Below, piece by piece: positions 11,807-20,904 of a stretch of 64,000 nucleotides of DNA. This DNA comes from Planomicrobium stackebrandtii (GTDB lineage: Bacteria > Bacillota > Bacilli > Bacillales_A > Planococcaceae): the NCBI RefSeq assembly GCF_030814955.1, contig NZ_JAUSWB010000007.1:62001-126000 (forward strand). The letters are read 5' to 3'. A model generated the notes under the pieces. The model saw only the letters and a list, made by a program, of their open reading frames with translations. It did not search any database and had not been told where the DNA came from. How positions within the stretch are numbered: the stretch's first letter is position 1; the number at the start of each line of letters is the position of its first letter. Made by a program: the position numbers and the translations under genes.

Positions 11807-11836
11807 TTTACATTTAGCCACTTTGTTTTTTATAAT
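11807..11836 (+). promoter_or_regulatory. sigma-A promoter of relA
   Basis: TTTACA (11807-11812), 18-base spacer, TATAAT (11831-11836), about 45 bases before the relA start. Confidence 0.65.
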
Positions 11837-11880
11837 AGAAAGATATACTTTTGGAAAAATTTAAAGCAAGGTGGGCAATT

Positions 11881-14073
11881 ATGGCTAAAGATCAAGTGAG
11901 AACAGCTGAAGATGTATTCGAAATGGTTGCGTCTTATATGAATGCCGATCATGTGAAAACGATAAAGAAGGCGTATCAAGTAGCGTACGATGCCCACATG
12001 GGACAATTCCGGAAATCGGGAGAACCGTATATTGTGCATCCGGTGCAGGTGGCTGGGATCCTGGCAGAATTGCAGATGGATCCAGCCACTGTAGCAGCGG
12101 GCTTTTTGCATGATGTTGTGGAAGATACAGAAGTCAGCCGTGAAGACATTGTCCGTGATTTTGACGAGGAAGTGGCAATGCTTGTCGACGGCGTGACCAA
12201 ATTGAGCAAGATCAAGTACTTGTCCAAAGAAGAGCAGCAGGCGGAAAATCACCGCAAAATGTTTGTAGCGATGGCACAGGACATCCGTGTCATTTTGATC
12301 AAACTGGCCGACCGGCTGCACAATCTTCGGACCCTGAAATACCAATCCGTTGAGAAGCAGCGCATCAAAGCCAATGAAACGCTGGAAATCTTTGCCCCGA
12401 TTGCGCACCGCCTTGGAATCAATACCATCAAATGGGAACTGGAAGATACCGCGCTGCGCTACCTAAACCCGCAGCAGTATTACCGGATCGTCAATTTGAT
12501 GAAAAAGAAACGGACCGAACGGGAAGATTATTTGAATAAAGTCATGAGTGAGATCCGCACACAACTCGACGAAGTCGATATCAAGGCGGATCTTTTCGGC
12601 CGGCCAAAACATATTTACAGTATTTACCGGAAAATGGCCATACAAAACAAACAGTTCAACGAAATCTATGATTTATTGGCTGTCCGCATTACCGTTGAAA
12701 GCATCAAGGATTGCTACGCGGTACTGGGTATTATCCATTCTACGTGGAAGCCGATGCCAGGCCGTTTTAAAGATTACATCGCCATGCCAAAACAAAATCT
12801 CTACCAGTCGCTTCATACTACCGTGATCGGCCCGCAAGGCGATCCGCTTGAAGTGCAGATCCGTACCGAAGAAATGCACCGCATCGCTGAATATGGAGTC
12901 GCGGCGCATTGGGCATACAAAGAAGGCAAAACCATGGACAAGCCGAAAAGCTCAGTAGATTCACGCTTGTCCTGGTTCCGTGAAATTCTGGATTTTCAGA
13001 ACGAATCGGACAATGCCGAAGAATTTATGGAATCGCTGAAATACGACCTGTTTTCCGATATGGTTTACGTCTTTTCGCCAAAAGGCGACGTCATCGAAAT
13101 GCCGGCGGGCTCTTGCCCGATCGATTTTGCGTACCGCGTCCACTCGGAAATCGGCAATAAAACCATCGGCGCCAAAATAAACGGCAAGATGGCACCGCTC
13201 GATACCGAACTGCACACGGGGGACATTGTGGAAATCCTGACTTCGAAGCAGTCATTTGGCCCAAGCCGCGACTGGCTGAAAATCGCCAAGTCAACGCAGA
13301 CGAAGAACAAAATCAAGCAATTTTTCAAAAAACAGCTGCGTGAAGACAATGTCCAAAAAGGCCGGGACATGATCGAAAAAGAAATCAAGTCGCAGGAATT
13401 TCCGATTAAAGAAGTTTTGACGAATGAAAACATCAAACGCGTCTGTGAAAAATTCAATTTTGCAGGGGAAGATGATATGTATGCGGCTGTCGGCTTTACC
13501 GGCATTACCGCCCAGCAGGTCGTCAACCGCCTGGCAGAAAAAATGCGCAAAAAGCGTGAGCAGGAAGAAGCGCTTGAAAAAATCACGGTCGAAATGAAAT
13601 CCAACGTACCGAAAAAGCAAGCCGATTCCGGCGTCATTGTCCGAGGTATCGACAATATGATGATCCGCTTGTCGAAATGCTGCAACCCGGTGCCGGGCGA
13701 CGACATTATCGGGTTTATTACCAAAGGGCGCGGGGTTTCGGTCCATCGCACCGATTGCCCGAACATCCACTCCGAGGCAAATGACCGGCTGATTCCGGTT
13801 GAATGGGAAAATGCCGGCTCGCCGGACAATAAAGCCTATCAAATTGATATTGAAGTGCAGGCTTATGACCGCACCGGTTTGATCAACGAAGTTATGCACA
13901 TGGTCAGCGAAACAAAAACGACCATTACTGCGGTGAGCGGCCGTGCGGACAAAGACAAAATCGCGACCATCAACTTGTCCATCATGATTCCGCATATCTC
14001 GCATTTGAACCGTGTTGTCGAACGGATCAAATCAATTCCGGATGTCTATTCGGTCTTGCGTGTGACGAATTAA
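11881..14073 (+). CDS. relA: bifunctional (p)ppGpp synthetase/hydrolase (long RSH)
   Basis: This is the stringent-response enzyme that makes and degrades (p)ppGpp on starved ribosomes. Domains in order: an HD hydrolase with HDVVEDT near residue 77, a synthetase with [11 protein letters not shown] near 294-305, TGS near 390-450, a zinc-finger-like region with [11 protein letters not shown], and a C-terminal ACT domain. The hydrolase motif is intact, so the protein should be bifunctional. Length 730 is usual (Bacillus 734). I chose the ATG at 11881 after AAGGTGGG over an in-frame TTG 30 bases upstream that lacks a binding site. dtd follows after 9 bases. Confidence 0.97.
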   Translation: MAKDQVRTAEDVFEMVASYMNADHVKTIKKAYQVAYDAHMGQFRKSGEPYIVHPVQVAGILAELQMDPATVAAGFLHDVVEDTEVSREDIVRDFDEEVAMLVDGVTKLSKIKYLSKEEQQAENHRKMFVAMAQDIRVILIKLADRLHNLRTLKYQSVEKQRIKANETLEIFAPIAHRLGINTIKWELEDTALRYLNPQQYYRIVNLMKKKRTEREDYLNKVMSEIRTQLDEVDIKADLFGRPKHIYSIYRKMAIQNKQFNEIYDLLAVRITVESIKDCYAVLGIIHSTWKPMPGRFKDYIAMPKQNLYQSLHTTVIGPQGDPLEVQIRTEEMHRIAEYGVAAHWAYKEGKTMDKPKSSVDSRLSWFREILDFQNESDNAEEFMESLKYDLFSDMVYVFSPKGDVIEMPAGSCPIDFAYRVHSEIGNKTIGAKINGKMAPLDTELHTGDIVEILTSKQSFGPSRDWLKIAKSTQTKNKIKQFFKKQLREDNVQKGRDMIEKEIKSQEFPIKEVLTNENIKRVCEKFNFAGEDDMYAAVGFTGITAQQVVNRLAEKMRKKREQEEALEKITVEMKSNVPKKQADSGVIVRGIDNMMIRLSKCCNPVPGDDIIGFITKGRGVSVHRTDCPNIHSEANDRLIPVEWENAGSPDNKAYQIDIEVQAYDRTGLINEVMHMVSETKTTITAVSGRADKDKIATINLSIMIPHISHLNRVVERIKSIPDVYSVLRVTN

Positions 14074-14082
14074 GGAGGCACT

Positions 14083-14523
14083 ATGAGAGTAGTTCTGCAA
14101 CGATCTAAAGGAGCATCGGTGACGGTCGGCGGCGACATTACCGGCGCAATCAGCTCCGGCTATGTGCTGCTTGTCGGCATCACCCATGAAGATACCGAAA
14201 GGGACGCCGATTACCTGGCCGGCAAAATTGCCCAGCTTCGCCTGTTCGAAGACGAAGAAGGCAAAATGAACCGGTCGATTCTCGATAATGGCGGCGAGAT
14301 TCTTTCGATTTCCCAGTTTACCCTGTACGGCGACGTCAAAAAAGGGCGGCGGCCAAGCTTTGTTTCAGCGGCCCGCCCGGAAACGGCTGAACCGCTTTGG
14401 CATGCCTTTAACGAAGCGCTGCGCAGTCATGGTCTGGTTGTCGAAACGGGTATCTTCGGCGCCATGATGGACGTTCAGCTGATCAATGATGGGCCAGTGA
14501 CGATCATGGTGGAGTCGAAATAG
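14083..14523 (+). CDS. dtd: D-aminoacyl-tRNA deacylase
   Basis: Dtd hydrolyses D-amino acids mischarged on tRNA (D-Tyr and others) and also edits Gly-tRNA Ala. The 146 residues include the SQFTLYGD active-site motif near 78-85 and the C-terminal NDGPVT variant of the cross-subunit NxGPxT motif; the protein works as a homodimer. It starts 9 bases after relA with AAGGAGG, the same relA-dtd pairing as in Bacillus. Confidence 0.96.
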   Translation: MRVVLQRSKGASVTVGGDITGAISSGYVLLVGITHEDTERDADYLAGKIAQLRLFEDEEGKMNRSILDNGGEILSISQFTLYGDVKKGRRPSFVSAARPETAEPLWHAFNEALRSHGLVVETGIFGAMMDVQLINDGPVTIMVESK

Positions 14524-14627
14524 AAAATAGGGGAGAAGTACAGGGGGATTTGGCCTGTGCTTCTTTTTGATTTTCTTGTTTATGCAAGTTCAACAGGGAA
14601 ATACGCACGTTCAACAGAAATTCCACA

Positions 14628-14663
14628 TAAAAAAGCACGGAGAAAAATTCTCCGTGCTTTTTT
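14628..14663. terminator. bidirectional terminator between dtd and the amidase gene
   Basis: A long perfect stem (AAAAGCACGGAGAA / TTCTCCGTGCTTTT) around a 3-base loop has A and T tracts on both sides and serves both convergent genes. Two copies of GTTCAACAG lie just upstream (14587 and 14609 areas) without clear meaning. Confidence 0.9.
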
Positions 14664-16239
14664 ATTCGCCTAATTGGGCATCGAAATAATTGATAATCCC
14701 CGTGTACAGGCCAAGTGCGGCCTGTTCGCGGAATTGATTGCTTGTCAGGACGCGCTCTTCATTGAAATTGCTGAGGAAGCCAAGTTCAACGAGGACTGCA
14801 GGCTGCTTGTTTTCACGCAGCACCAAATAATTGCCGTGCTGGACGCCGCGGTCCTTCAAGCTCAGTTTATCGCCGAGTCCTGCATTGAGAGAGTCTGCCA
14901 GCTCTTTTTGGTAATCGTGCTGGTAATAAGAAGTAAATCCGGACACGCTGCTGTCTTCAGTAGCATCATAATGAATGCTGATAAAGGCGTCGGCTCCAGC
15001 CTGGTGGCTTTCGGCAACGCGTTTGCGAAGATCAACATAGGTGTCAGACTGCCTGGTCATGACAACGTTGGCTCCTGCCGCACTTAAATGCTGCGACAAA
15101 ATTTCGGATGTTTTTAAAGTCAGTTCTTTTTCTTCTGTTTTGCGGACGCCGACTGTACCGCCGTCGTTGCCGCCATGTCCCGGGTCAAGGACGATAGTGA
15201 TGCCGTTTAAGGTACCTTTTCTGCGGTCGGGCGATTCGGCCTGTTCTTCTTGGTCAATTGTTTCTTCTGTAGACACGACCCATTCAGCCACAAAAGCCGT
15301 TTGGCCATCGGGCGTTGAAACCTGATACCATTCGCCTTGCTTGCCAGTTACTGTTAACTCATCACCCGCATTTGCGCGGCTGGCGACTTCAGAAGCGGTT
15401 GAAGCTTGCGTACGGAGGTTCGTTCCATCTGTCAGGATGGTGACGGACTCGTTTGCATCGTTTTCCACAGTTTCTGCTGCCTGGTCGGACAGTTGGCCGT
15501 GGAATGCATACGCCCAACCATTTTTGTCTTCCGCTAATTCGATTTCTACCCAATTGCCTTGCATAGAAACTACAGGGAAGACTTGGCCTTTATTGACCGT
15601 CTGCTGGATTTCAGAGCTGAGGTCTGGTTTCGATCGGACGTTTAATGCGCTGACGGCAATTTCAAAAGACGAGACTTTGGAAATTGGGTCTTTTTGTTCT
15701 GTGGGTTCAGCGTCGTCAGCAGGCTGTTGGGTTTCAGCCGTTGCTTGTGATTCACCGAGGCTGAGGTATTGCTTCGAGACAAATCCGCGCGTATTACGGA
15801 AGCTGATTTCAATCCAGTCGCCGGTTGTGCTGAGCACTTCCGCTTTTTCGCCGGCATTCATTTTCGTCAGCACAGCCGCGGACAGATCAGCCTGTGCACG
15901 GACGTTCAAGCCGTTGACTGAGGATACGGCTGTTTGTCCGGCAGCTGTCTGTTCTTCGCCTGCAGCTGTCGTCAGCCAAGAAGCGATCCAGCCTTCCTGG
16001 CCTTCGGCGCGGATTTCGAGCCAATCACCTTGTTTGGAAACGACAGAAACGGTTTCCCCTTGCTCCAAGTCACCAGTCAGGCTGTAAGACAAACCTGGAC
16101 CGGATCGGATATTGACGGTCGAGCCGGAAATTTCGACGGTGCCGGTATCGGCCCATACATGATCTTTATCCAACAGCGGCAAGCTGCCGGCTATAAATAA
16201 AAAGAATAAAATAATTGCGATGGACCCTTTGCGTTTCAT
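14662..16239 (-). CDS. N-acetylmuramoyl-L-alanine amidase with four SH3b domains
   Basis: This secreted cell-wall hydrolase cuts the bond between MurNAc and the stem peptide. It has a signal peptide (MKRKGSIAIILFFLF plus a hydrophobic core, about residues 1-32) and four SH3b repeats (about 33-90, 100-155, 190-250, 268-330), each with the NIR/NVR/NLR-S core that binds wall peptides. A C-terminal zinc Amidase_3 domain (about 350-525) has VLDPGHGGNDGG, a downstream ligand pair and SIHYDA. The ATG at 16239 follows GGGGGAATGGC; an upstream in-frame ATG has no such site. It corresponds in place and architecture to B. subtilis YrvJ, between dtd and hisS but inverted. Confidence 0.9.
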   Translation of the reverse strand: MKRKGSIAIILFFLFIAGSLPLLDKDHVWADTGTVEISGSTVNIRSGPGLSYSLTGDLEQGETVSVVSKQGDWLEIRAEGQEGWIASWLTTAAGEEQTAAGQTAVSSVNGLNVRAQADLSAAVLTKMNAGEKAEVLSTTGDWIEISFRNTRGFVSKQYLSLGESQATAETQQPADDAEPTEQKDPISKVSSFEIAVSALNVRSKPDLSSEIQQTVNKGQVFPVVSMQGNWVEIELAEDKNGWAYAFHGQLSDQAAETVENDANESVTILTDGTNLRTQASTASEVASRANAGDELTVTGKQGEWYQVSTPDGQTAFVAEWVVSTEETIDQEEQAESPDRRKGTLNGITIVLDPGHGGNDGGTVGVRKTEEKELTLKTSEILSQHLSAAGANVVMTRQSDTYVDLRKRVAESHQAGADAFISIHYDATEDSSVSGFTSYYQHDYQKELADSLNAGLGDKLSLKDRGVQHGNYLVLRENKQPAVLVELGFLSNFNEERVLTSNQFREQAALGLYTGIINYFDAQLGE

Positions 16240-16270
16240 GCCATTCCCCCTAAAACAATTTCTATTCAAT

Positions 16271-16299
16271 AATATCAAAAAAAGAACGGCTTGTGTCAA
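16271..16299 (-). promoter_or_regulatory. sigma-A promoter of the amidase gene
   Basis: On the minus strand: TTGACA (16299-16294), 17-base spacer, GATATT (16276-16271), about 32 bases before the start codon. Its -35 box lies 5 bases from the opposed -35 of the hisS promoter. Confidence 0.65.
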
Positions 16300-16304
16300 A
16301 AAGG

Positions 16305-16333
16305 TTGACAAGCTATCAGGGAGTTATTAAGAT
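16305..16333 (+). promoter_or_regulatory. sigma-A promoter of the hisS-aspS operon
   Basis: TTGACA (16305-16310), 17-base spacer, TAAGAT (16328-16333). Transcription would begin near 16340, at the 5' end of the T-box leader. Confidence 0.65.
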
Positions 16334-16339
16334 TGGTTT

Positions 16340-16622
16340 ATTATACTTATATATTTGCTGACGACGAAGAAAGTAATTGCATGACTTGGCTGAAAAGAGA
16401 GGGAAAGTCTCAGGCTGTAAACTTTCCTGCAGACACCTGCGATGAATAACACTTTTGAGGCTTTTTTCTGAAAAGCGCTTGCCGCTTACTAGGAAAAGAC
16501 GGAACCGGCCGTTACCCGGAATGAGAGGATGCATTTTCTTGCATCAACTAGGGTGGAACCGCGGAAGCTTATACAAGCTCTCGTCCCTTGCGTAAAGCAA
16601 GGGGCGGGAGCTTTTTTGTATG
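16340..16622 (+). ncRNA. T-box riboswitch leader of hisS-aspS
   Basis: This leader senses uncharged tRNA and lets transcription continue into hisS-aspS. The T-box sequence AGGGTGGAACCGCG is at 16550-16563. Stem I carries the S-turn parts AGTA (about 16373) and GAA (16445-16447). The canonical codon site (GAA-N-NNN-A) reads AAC and overlaps CAC (His) two bases later (16450-16452). The terminator (16575-16617) is a long stem ending GAGC with seven T, mutually exclusive with the antiterminator. The rest of the 407-base gap holds only the divergent promoters. Confidence 0.9.
16575..16617 (+). terminator. regulated terminator of the hisS T-box
   Basis: Stem AAGCTCTCGTCCCTTGC / GCAAGGGGCGGGAGCTT with a 5-base loop and a T tract. 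Its 5' arm follows the T-box sequence, as expected for T-box attenuation. Confidence 0.88.
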
Positions 16623-16646
16623 GAAAAATAGAGGAGTGAAGAGACG

Positions 16647-17927
16647 ATGAACATTCAAGCACCCCGCGGCACATACGATGTGCTGCCTGACCAATCCGCC
16701 AAGTGGCAGGAAATTGAACAAAAAATCAACGATTTATGCAGGCTCTACCAATACAAGGAAATCCGTACACCTATTTTCGAACACACGGAATTATTCCAGC
16801 GCGGTGTCGGCGACACGACCGATATTGTTCAAAAGGAAATGTATACATTCCAGGACCGCGGCGATCGTTCGCTGACGCTGCGACCGGAAGGAACAGCTTC
16901 GGTTGTCCGTTCGTACGTGGAAAACAAACTGTTCGGCATGCCGGATCAGCCGGTGAAATTATTTTATACTGGCCCAATGTTCCGCTATGAACGTCCACAG
17001 GCTGGCCGCATGCGCCAATTTGTACAATTCGGTGTTGAAGCGATCGGTTCCAAGGATCCAGCCATCGATGCGGAAGTAATTTCACTCGCAATGGACCTTT
17101 ACCGTTCTGTTGGACTTGAAAAATTGCGGTTGGTCATTAACTCACTGGGCGACACGGAAAGCCGGGTGGCGCACAAAGAAGCGTTGATCAAGCATTTTGA
17201 GCCAAGCATCAATGAATTTTGCAGCGATTGCCAAACTCGTTTGGAAAAAAATCCGTTGCGCATCCTGGATTGCAAAGTGGACCGCAACCACCCATTGATG
17301 GCGGCTGCGCCGTCACTTGCCGATTATTTGAACGCGGAATCACAGGCTTATTTTGATGAAGTGCAATCTTACCTTGCAAGCATGGACATCGACTTTGTCG
17401 TCGATCCGAATTTGGTGCGCGGCCTTGATTATTACAACCACACCGCATTTGAAATAATGAGCGATGCGGAAGGCTTTGGCGCCATCACGACTTTGGCAGG
17501 CGGTGGACGTTACAACGGCCTGGTTGAAGATCTCGGCGGACCAGAATCCCCAGGAATCGGCTTTGCAATGAGCATCGAGCGGCTGTTGCTGGCATTGGAA
17601 ATGGAAAAAGTGGAAATCGGCCAATCAAATAATTTGGAAGTCTATGTAGTGGCGATGGATGAGACGACGAAGAAAAAAGCATTTTCTGTCGTACGCGACT
17701 TGCGCATGAATGGCATTTCGGCAGATATGGATTTTGCCGGCCGTAAAGTAAAAGCACAGATGAAATCTGCTGACCGCAAAGGTGCCGGATTCGTCATTGT
17801 TATCGGCGAAACGGAACTGGAAAGCGGCAATGTGGCATTGAAAGAAATGGCGACGGGTGAACAGCAGGAAATGGCATTCGAAGAACTCGCCGGGACAATA
17901 CTGAAAAAGAAATCACTGGAGGAATAA
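16647..17927 (+). CDS. hisS: histidyl-tRNA synthetase
   Basis: This class II synthetase charges tRNA His. The 426 residues show motif 2 with [16 protein letters not shown] near 112-128, the HisRS-specific [14 protein letters not shown] near 258-271, motif 3 with [13 protein letters not shown] near 300-312, and the C-terminal anticodon-binding domain from about 330. It is the first gene after the T-box leader, with a GAGGAG binding site. aspS follows 2 bases later, so both synthetases share the tRNA-sensing control. Confidence 0.97.
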   Translation: MNIQAPRGTYDVLPDQSAKWQEIEQKINDLCRLYQYKEIRTPIFEHTELFQRGVGDTTDIVQKEMYTFQDRGDRSLTLRPEGTASVVRSYVENKLFGMPDQPVKLFYTGPMFRYERPQAGRMRQFVQFGVEAIGSKDPAIDAEVISLAMDLYRSVGLEKLRLVINSLGDTESRVAHKEALIKHFEPSINEFCSDCQTRLEKNPLRILDCKVDRNHPLMAAAPSLADYLNAESQAYFDEVQSYLASMDIDFVVDPNLVRGLDYYNHTAFEIMSDAEGFGAITTLAGGGRYNGLVEDLGGPESPGIGFAMSIERLLLALEMEKVEIGQSNNLEVYVVAMDETTKKKAFSVVRDLRMNGISADMDFAGRKVKAQMKSADRKGAGFVIVIGETELESGNVALKEMATGEQQEMAFEELAGTILKKKSLEE

Positions 17928-17929
17928 CT

Positions 17930-19714
17930 ATGTCAAGAACGCATTATTGTGGGGAAGTTAACGAAACAGCAACTGGACAGCGTGTTACATTAAAAGGCTG
18001 GGTACAAAAGCGCCGGGATTTGGGCGGCTTGATTTTTGTCGATGTCCGTGATCGTTCAGGAATCGTTCAAGTGGTTTTCAATCCGGAAATTTCGAAAGAA
18101 GCAGCCGCGATCGGCGAATCGCTGCGCAACGAATTCGTGGTCCATATTGACGGACTGGTTGTAGAACGGGCAGAAGGCCAGATCAATGCAGCCATGAAAA
18201 CCGGTAAAATCGAAGTGCAGGTAGACCATGCAGCCATTATCAACGCGGCAAAAAATCCGCCGTTTGCGATCGAAGACAACACTGATGTCAACGAAGACCT
18301 GCGTTTGAAATACCGTTATTTGGATCTTCGACGTCCAGCGATGTATGAAACGTTTAAAATGCGTTCAGATGTTACTAAATCGATCCGCCGCTTTTTGGAT
18401 GAAGAAGGCTTTATTGAAGTGGAAACACCGATCTTAACCAAATCAACACCGGAAGGCGCACGTGATTATTTAGTGCCAAGCCGTGTCCATGATGGTGAAT
18501 TTTATGCCTTGCCGCAATCGCCGCAGCTGTTCAAGCAAATGCTGATGGTATCTGGATTTGATAAATATTACCAAATTGCACGATGCTTCCGTGATGAAGA
18601 TCTGCGTGCGGACCGCCAGCCGGAATTTACGCAAATCGATATGGAAATGAGCTTCCAGACAATGGAAGATATTATCGGCATGAATGAACGCTTGATGGTG
18701 CAGATGATGAAAGATGTTAAAAACATCGACATCGAGCCGACATTCCAGCGCATGAGCTATGCAGAAGCGATGGACCGTTTTGGTTCAGATAAGCCGGATG
18801 TCCGCTTTGGCTTGGAACTGGTGGATGTATCGGAACTGGTCAAAGATTCAGCGTTTAAAGTCTTTACCGGTGCCATCGAAAACGGCGGCCAAGTCAAATT
18901 GATCAATGTCAAAGGGCAGGCTGCCAATTATTCACGCAAAGACATTGATGCATTAGGCGCGTTTGCTGCCGTCTACGGAGCAAAAGGGCTGGCTTGGCTG
19001 AAAGTTGAGGAAGAAGGCGTCAAAGGCCCGATTGCTAAATTCTTTGAAGGCGACGCGGCAACTGCTTTGACCGAACGCGCACAAGCCGAAGCAGGAGACT
19101 TGCTGCTTTTCGTAGCAGATAAGAAAACCGTAGTTGCAGATGCACTTGGGGCACTTCGTTTGAAGTTCGGCAAAGAACTCGACTTGATCGACAACTCGGT
19201 TTATAAATTCCTATGGATTACTGACTGGCCGCTGCTTGAGTACGATGATAAAGAAGGCCGTTACTATGCAGCCCACCATCCATTCACGATGCCGTTTGAA
19301 GAAGACTTGGACAAATTGGCTACAGAGCCGCAGAACGTCCGCGCGCAGGCATATGACCTTGTCTTGAATGGCTATGAGCTCGGCGGGGGATCTTCCCGTA
19401 TTTACCGCCGCGACATTCAGGAGCAAATGTTCGAAGTGCTCGGCTTCAGCAAAGAAGAAGCCAACGAGCAATTTGGTTTCCTTATGGAAGCTTTTGAATA
19501 CGGAACACCTCCGCACGGCGGCATTGCGTTCGGCCTCGACCGTTTGGTAATGCTGCTTGCGGGGCGCACCAACTTGCGCGATACCATCGCATTCCCGAAA
19601 ACTGCCAGCGCCAGCGACCTGTTGACAGACGCGCCAAGCCCGGTTTCCGGAACGCAACTTGAAGAATTGAGCCTATCCCTGAACATTCAGAATAATAAAA
19701 AAGTATCAGAGTGA
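17930..19714 (+). CDS. aspS: aspartyl-tRNA synthetase (bacterial type)
   Basis: This class II synthetase charges tRNA Asp. The 594-residue product has an N-terminal OB anticodon domain, the [14 protein letters not shown] entry to the catalytic core near 125-135, motif 2 with [20 protein letters not shown], a bacterial GAD insertion (about 290-410) and motif 3 with [12 protein letters not shown]. The OB loop reads RRDLGGLIF with Leu31. Non-discriminating bacterial AspRS usually has His here, so it looks discriminating (Asp only). It forms an operon with hisS (2-base gap). Confidence 0.96.
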   Translation: MSRTHYCGEVNETATGQRVTLKGWVQKRRDLGGLIFVDVRDRSGIVQVVFNPEISKEAAAIGESLRNEFVVHIDGLVVERAEGQINAAMKTGKIEVQVDHAAIINAAKNPPFAIEDNTDVNEDLRLKYRYLDLRRPAMYETFKMRSDVTKSIRRFLDEEGFIEVETPILTKSTPEGARDYLVPSRVHDGEFYALPQSPQLFKQMLMVSGFDKYYQIARCFRDEDLRADRQPEFTQIDMEMSFQTMEDIIGMNERLMVQMMKDVKNIDIEPTFQRMSYAEAMDRFGSDKPDVRFGLELVDVSELVKDSAFKVFTGAIENGGQVKLINVKGQAANYSRKDIDALGAFAAVYGAKGLAWLKVEEEGVKGPIAKFFEGDAATALTERAQAEAGDLLLFVADKKTVVADALGALRLKFGKELDLIDNSVYKFLWITDWPLLEYDDKEGRYYAAHHPFTMPFEEDLDKLATEPQNVRAQAYDLVLNGYELGGGSSRIYRRDIQEQMFEVLGFSKEEANEQFGFLMEAFEYGTPPHGGIAFGLDRLVMLLAGRTNLRDTIAFPKTASASDLLTDAPSPVSGTQLEELSLSLNIQNNKKVSE

Positions 19715-19719
19715 AAAGC

Positions 19720-19748
19720 TTGTTTAAATAAAAAAGGTATGCTAACAT
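19720..19748 (+). promoter_or_regulatory. promoter of 6S RNA
   Basis: TTGTTT (19720-19725), 17-base spacer, TAACAT (19743-19748), directly after aspS. Confidence 0.5.
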
Positions 19749-19754
19749 ACGTGT

Positions 19755-19945
19755 ATAGAGAATCCTGATGTGTACGTTTTAAGCAATTCGATTTTGACCC
19801 AACATTATGTCGTCGGGAGATCACATTTCACCATGGCTAACATGCCTTAACGGGAAGTTATAAGTGGTGAAGAGATCACCCACCTGCTTTCAGCGGGTTC
19901 AAACGATGCGCACCAACAAAGACGGCACGATTGGGATTCCTAATA
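19755..19945 (+). ncRNA. ssrS: 6S RNA (6S-1, BsrA type)
   Basis: 6S RNA binds sigma-A RNA polymerase and dampens transcription in stationary phase. The call rests on four points: it lies between aspS and tcdA, exactly where bsrA sits in B. subtilis; no open reading frame fits the 328-base gap; there is a terminal stem (GAATCC near 19760 with GGATTC near 19934-19939); and about 190 nt lie between a promoter and a terminator. I cannot fold the central bubble by eye, so the ends are good to a few bases only. Confidence 0.8.
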
Positions 19946-19958
19946 AAAAATCATTTTT

Positions 19959-19993
19959 ATCCCTTCGACAATTTATTGTCGAAGGGATTTTTA
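19959..19993 (+). terminator. terminator after 6S RNA
   Basis: ATCCCTTCGACAA / TTGTCGAAGGGAT with a short loop and a T-rich tail. Confidence 0.85.
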
Positions 19994-20042
19994 ATGTGTA
20001 TACTTTCTATTATGCGTACTAACTTTGAAAGGCAGTGGCTTA

Positions 20043-20807
20043 ATGTTACACCAATTCTCACGAAACGAATTAGCAGTAGGTAAAGAAGGAATTGATTTAT
20101 TAAAAAATGCGACGGTCGCGATTTTGGGTATCGGAGGTGTCGGTTCGTTCGCAGCAGAAGCATGTGCACGGAGCGGAGTGGGCACCATTATCCTGGTTGA
20201 CAAAGACAATGTCGACATCACCAATATCAACCGGCAGCTGGTGGCCAACTTGTCGACCGTAGGAAAGTCCAAAGCTGGTGTCATGAAAGACCGCATCGCT
20301 GACATTAACACAGAGTGCAAGGTCATTTCCCTGCATATGTTCTATACCGAAGAAACCTACGAGGAATTTTTCAGCTACAATCCGGATTACGTTATAGATG
20401 CATCGGACACCATGATCTATAAAGTGCATTTGATGGAAGAATGCTACAAGCGCGGCACCAAAATCATCGCCAGCATGGGAGCGGCCAATAAAACCGACCC
20501 AACGCGTTTTAAAATTGCGGATATTTCCAAGACACATACCGATCCGCTTGCAAAAATCATCCGCAAAAAGCTGCGCCAGGCAGGAATCTACAAAGGGATT
20601 CCTGTTGTCTTTTCGGATGAAAGCCCGATTATTGTCCGTGAAGATGTAGTGGAAAACGTCGGCAAGCCCGATGCACCAATCCGCAAAGCGCAGATGCCGC
20701 CGTCTTCGAATGCCTTTGCGCCTTCGACCGTGGGGTTGATCGCTGCGAGCTGGGTCGTCAACGATATCACTAAGTCCATTCCGATTACACGCGTACGGAT
20801 GAATTAA
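20043..20807 (+). CDS. tcdA: tRNA threonylcarbamoyladenosine dehydratase
   Basis: This E1-like ThiF-family enzyme uses ATP to cyclise t6A37 of ANN-decoding tRNAs to ct6A. The 254 residues show the nucleotide-binding motif GIGGVGSFAAEACARSGVG near 30-48 and the catalytic-loop region TNINRQL near 68. The protein is the B. subtilis YrvM type. The ATG at 20043 follows GAAAGGCAGTGG; a TTG upstream would sit inside that site. It is monocistronic between the 6S RNA terminator and its own terminator. Confidence 0.9.
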   Translation: MLHQFSRNELAVGKEGIDLLKNATVAILGIGGVGSFAAEACARSGVGTIILVDKDNVDITNINRQLVANLSTVGKSKAGVMKDRIADINTECKVISLHMFYTEETYEEFFSYNPDYVIDASDTMIYKVHLMEECYKRGTKIIASMGAANKTDPTRFKIADISKTHTDPLAKIIRKKLRQAGIYKGIPVVFSDESPIIVREDVVENVGKPDAPIRKAQMPPSSNAFAPSTVGLIAASWVVNDITKSIPITRVRMN

Positions 20808-20812
20808 ATGCG

Positions 20813-20843
20813 AAGCCGGTTCAATCATGAACCGGCTTTTTTA
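20813..20843 (+). terminator. terminator after tcdA
   Basis: AAGCCGGTTCA / TGAACCGGCTT with a 4-base loop and six T. Confidence 0.9.
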
Positions 20844-20861
20844 TATGTATTTAAGGAAATG

Positions 20862-20890
20862 AAAAAGCCATTTCCGCTGCTGGAAATGGC
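20862..20890 (-). terminator. terminator of rarA
   Basis: On the minus strand, AGCCATTTCC / GGAAATGGCT is followed by a T-rich tract. Confidence 0.8.
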
Positions 20891-20904
20891 TGGGCAACTT
20901 ATGT

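Noticed and set aside
13065-14004. 254- and 237-codon open frames antisense to relA
   Set aside because: Both overlap the strongly conserved RelA C-terminal region and lack any start signal.
15341-16087. 248-codon open frame antisense to the amidase
   Set aside because: It mirrors the SH3b coding sequence, lacks a binding site and resembles no protein.
15000-16140. Recent tandem duplication in the amidase
   Set aside because: The four SH3b domains are diverged protein repeats, with no long DNA identity.
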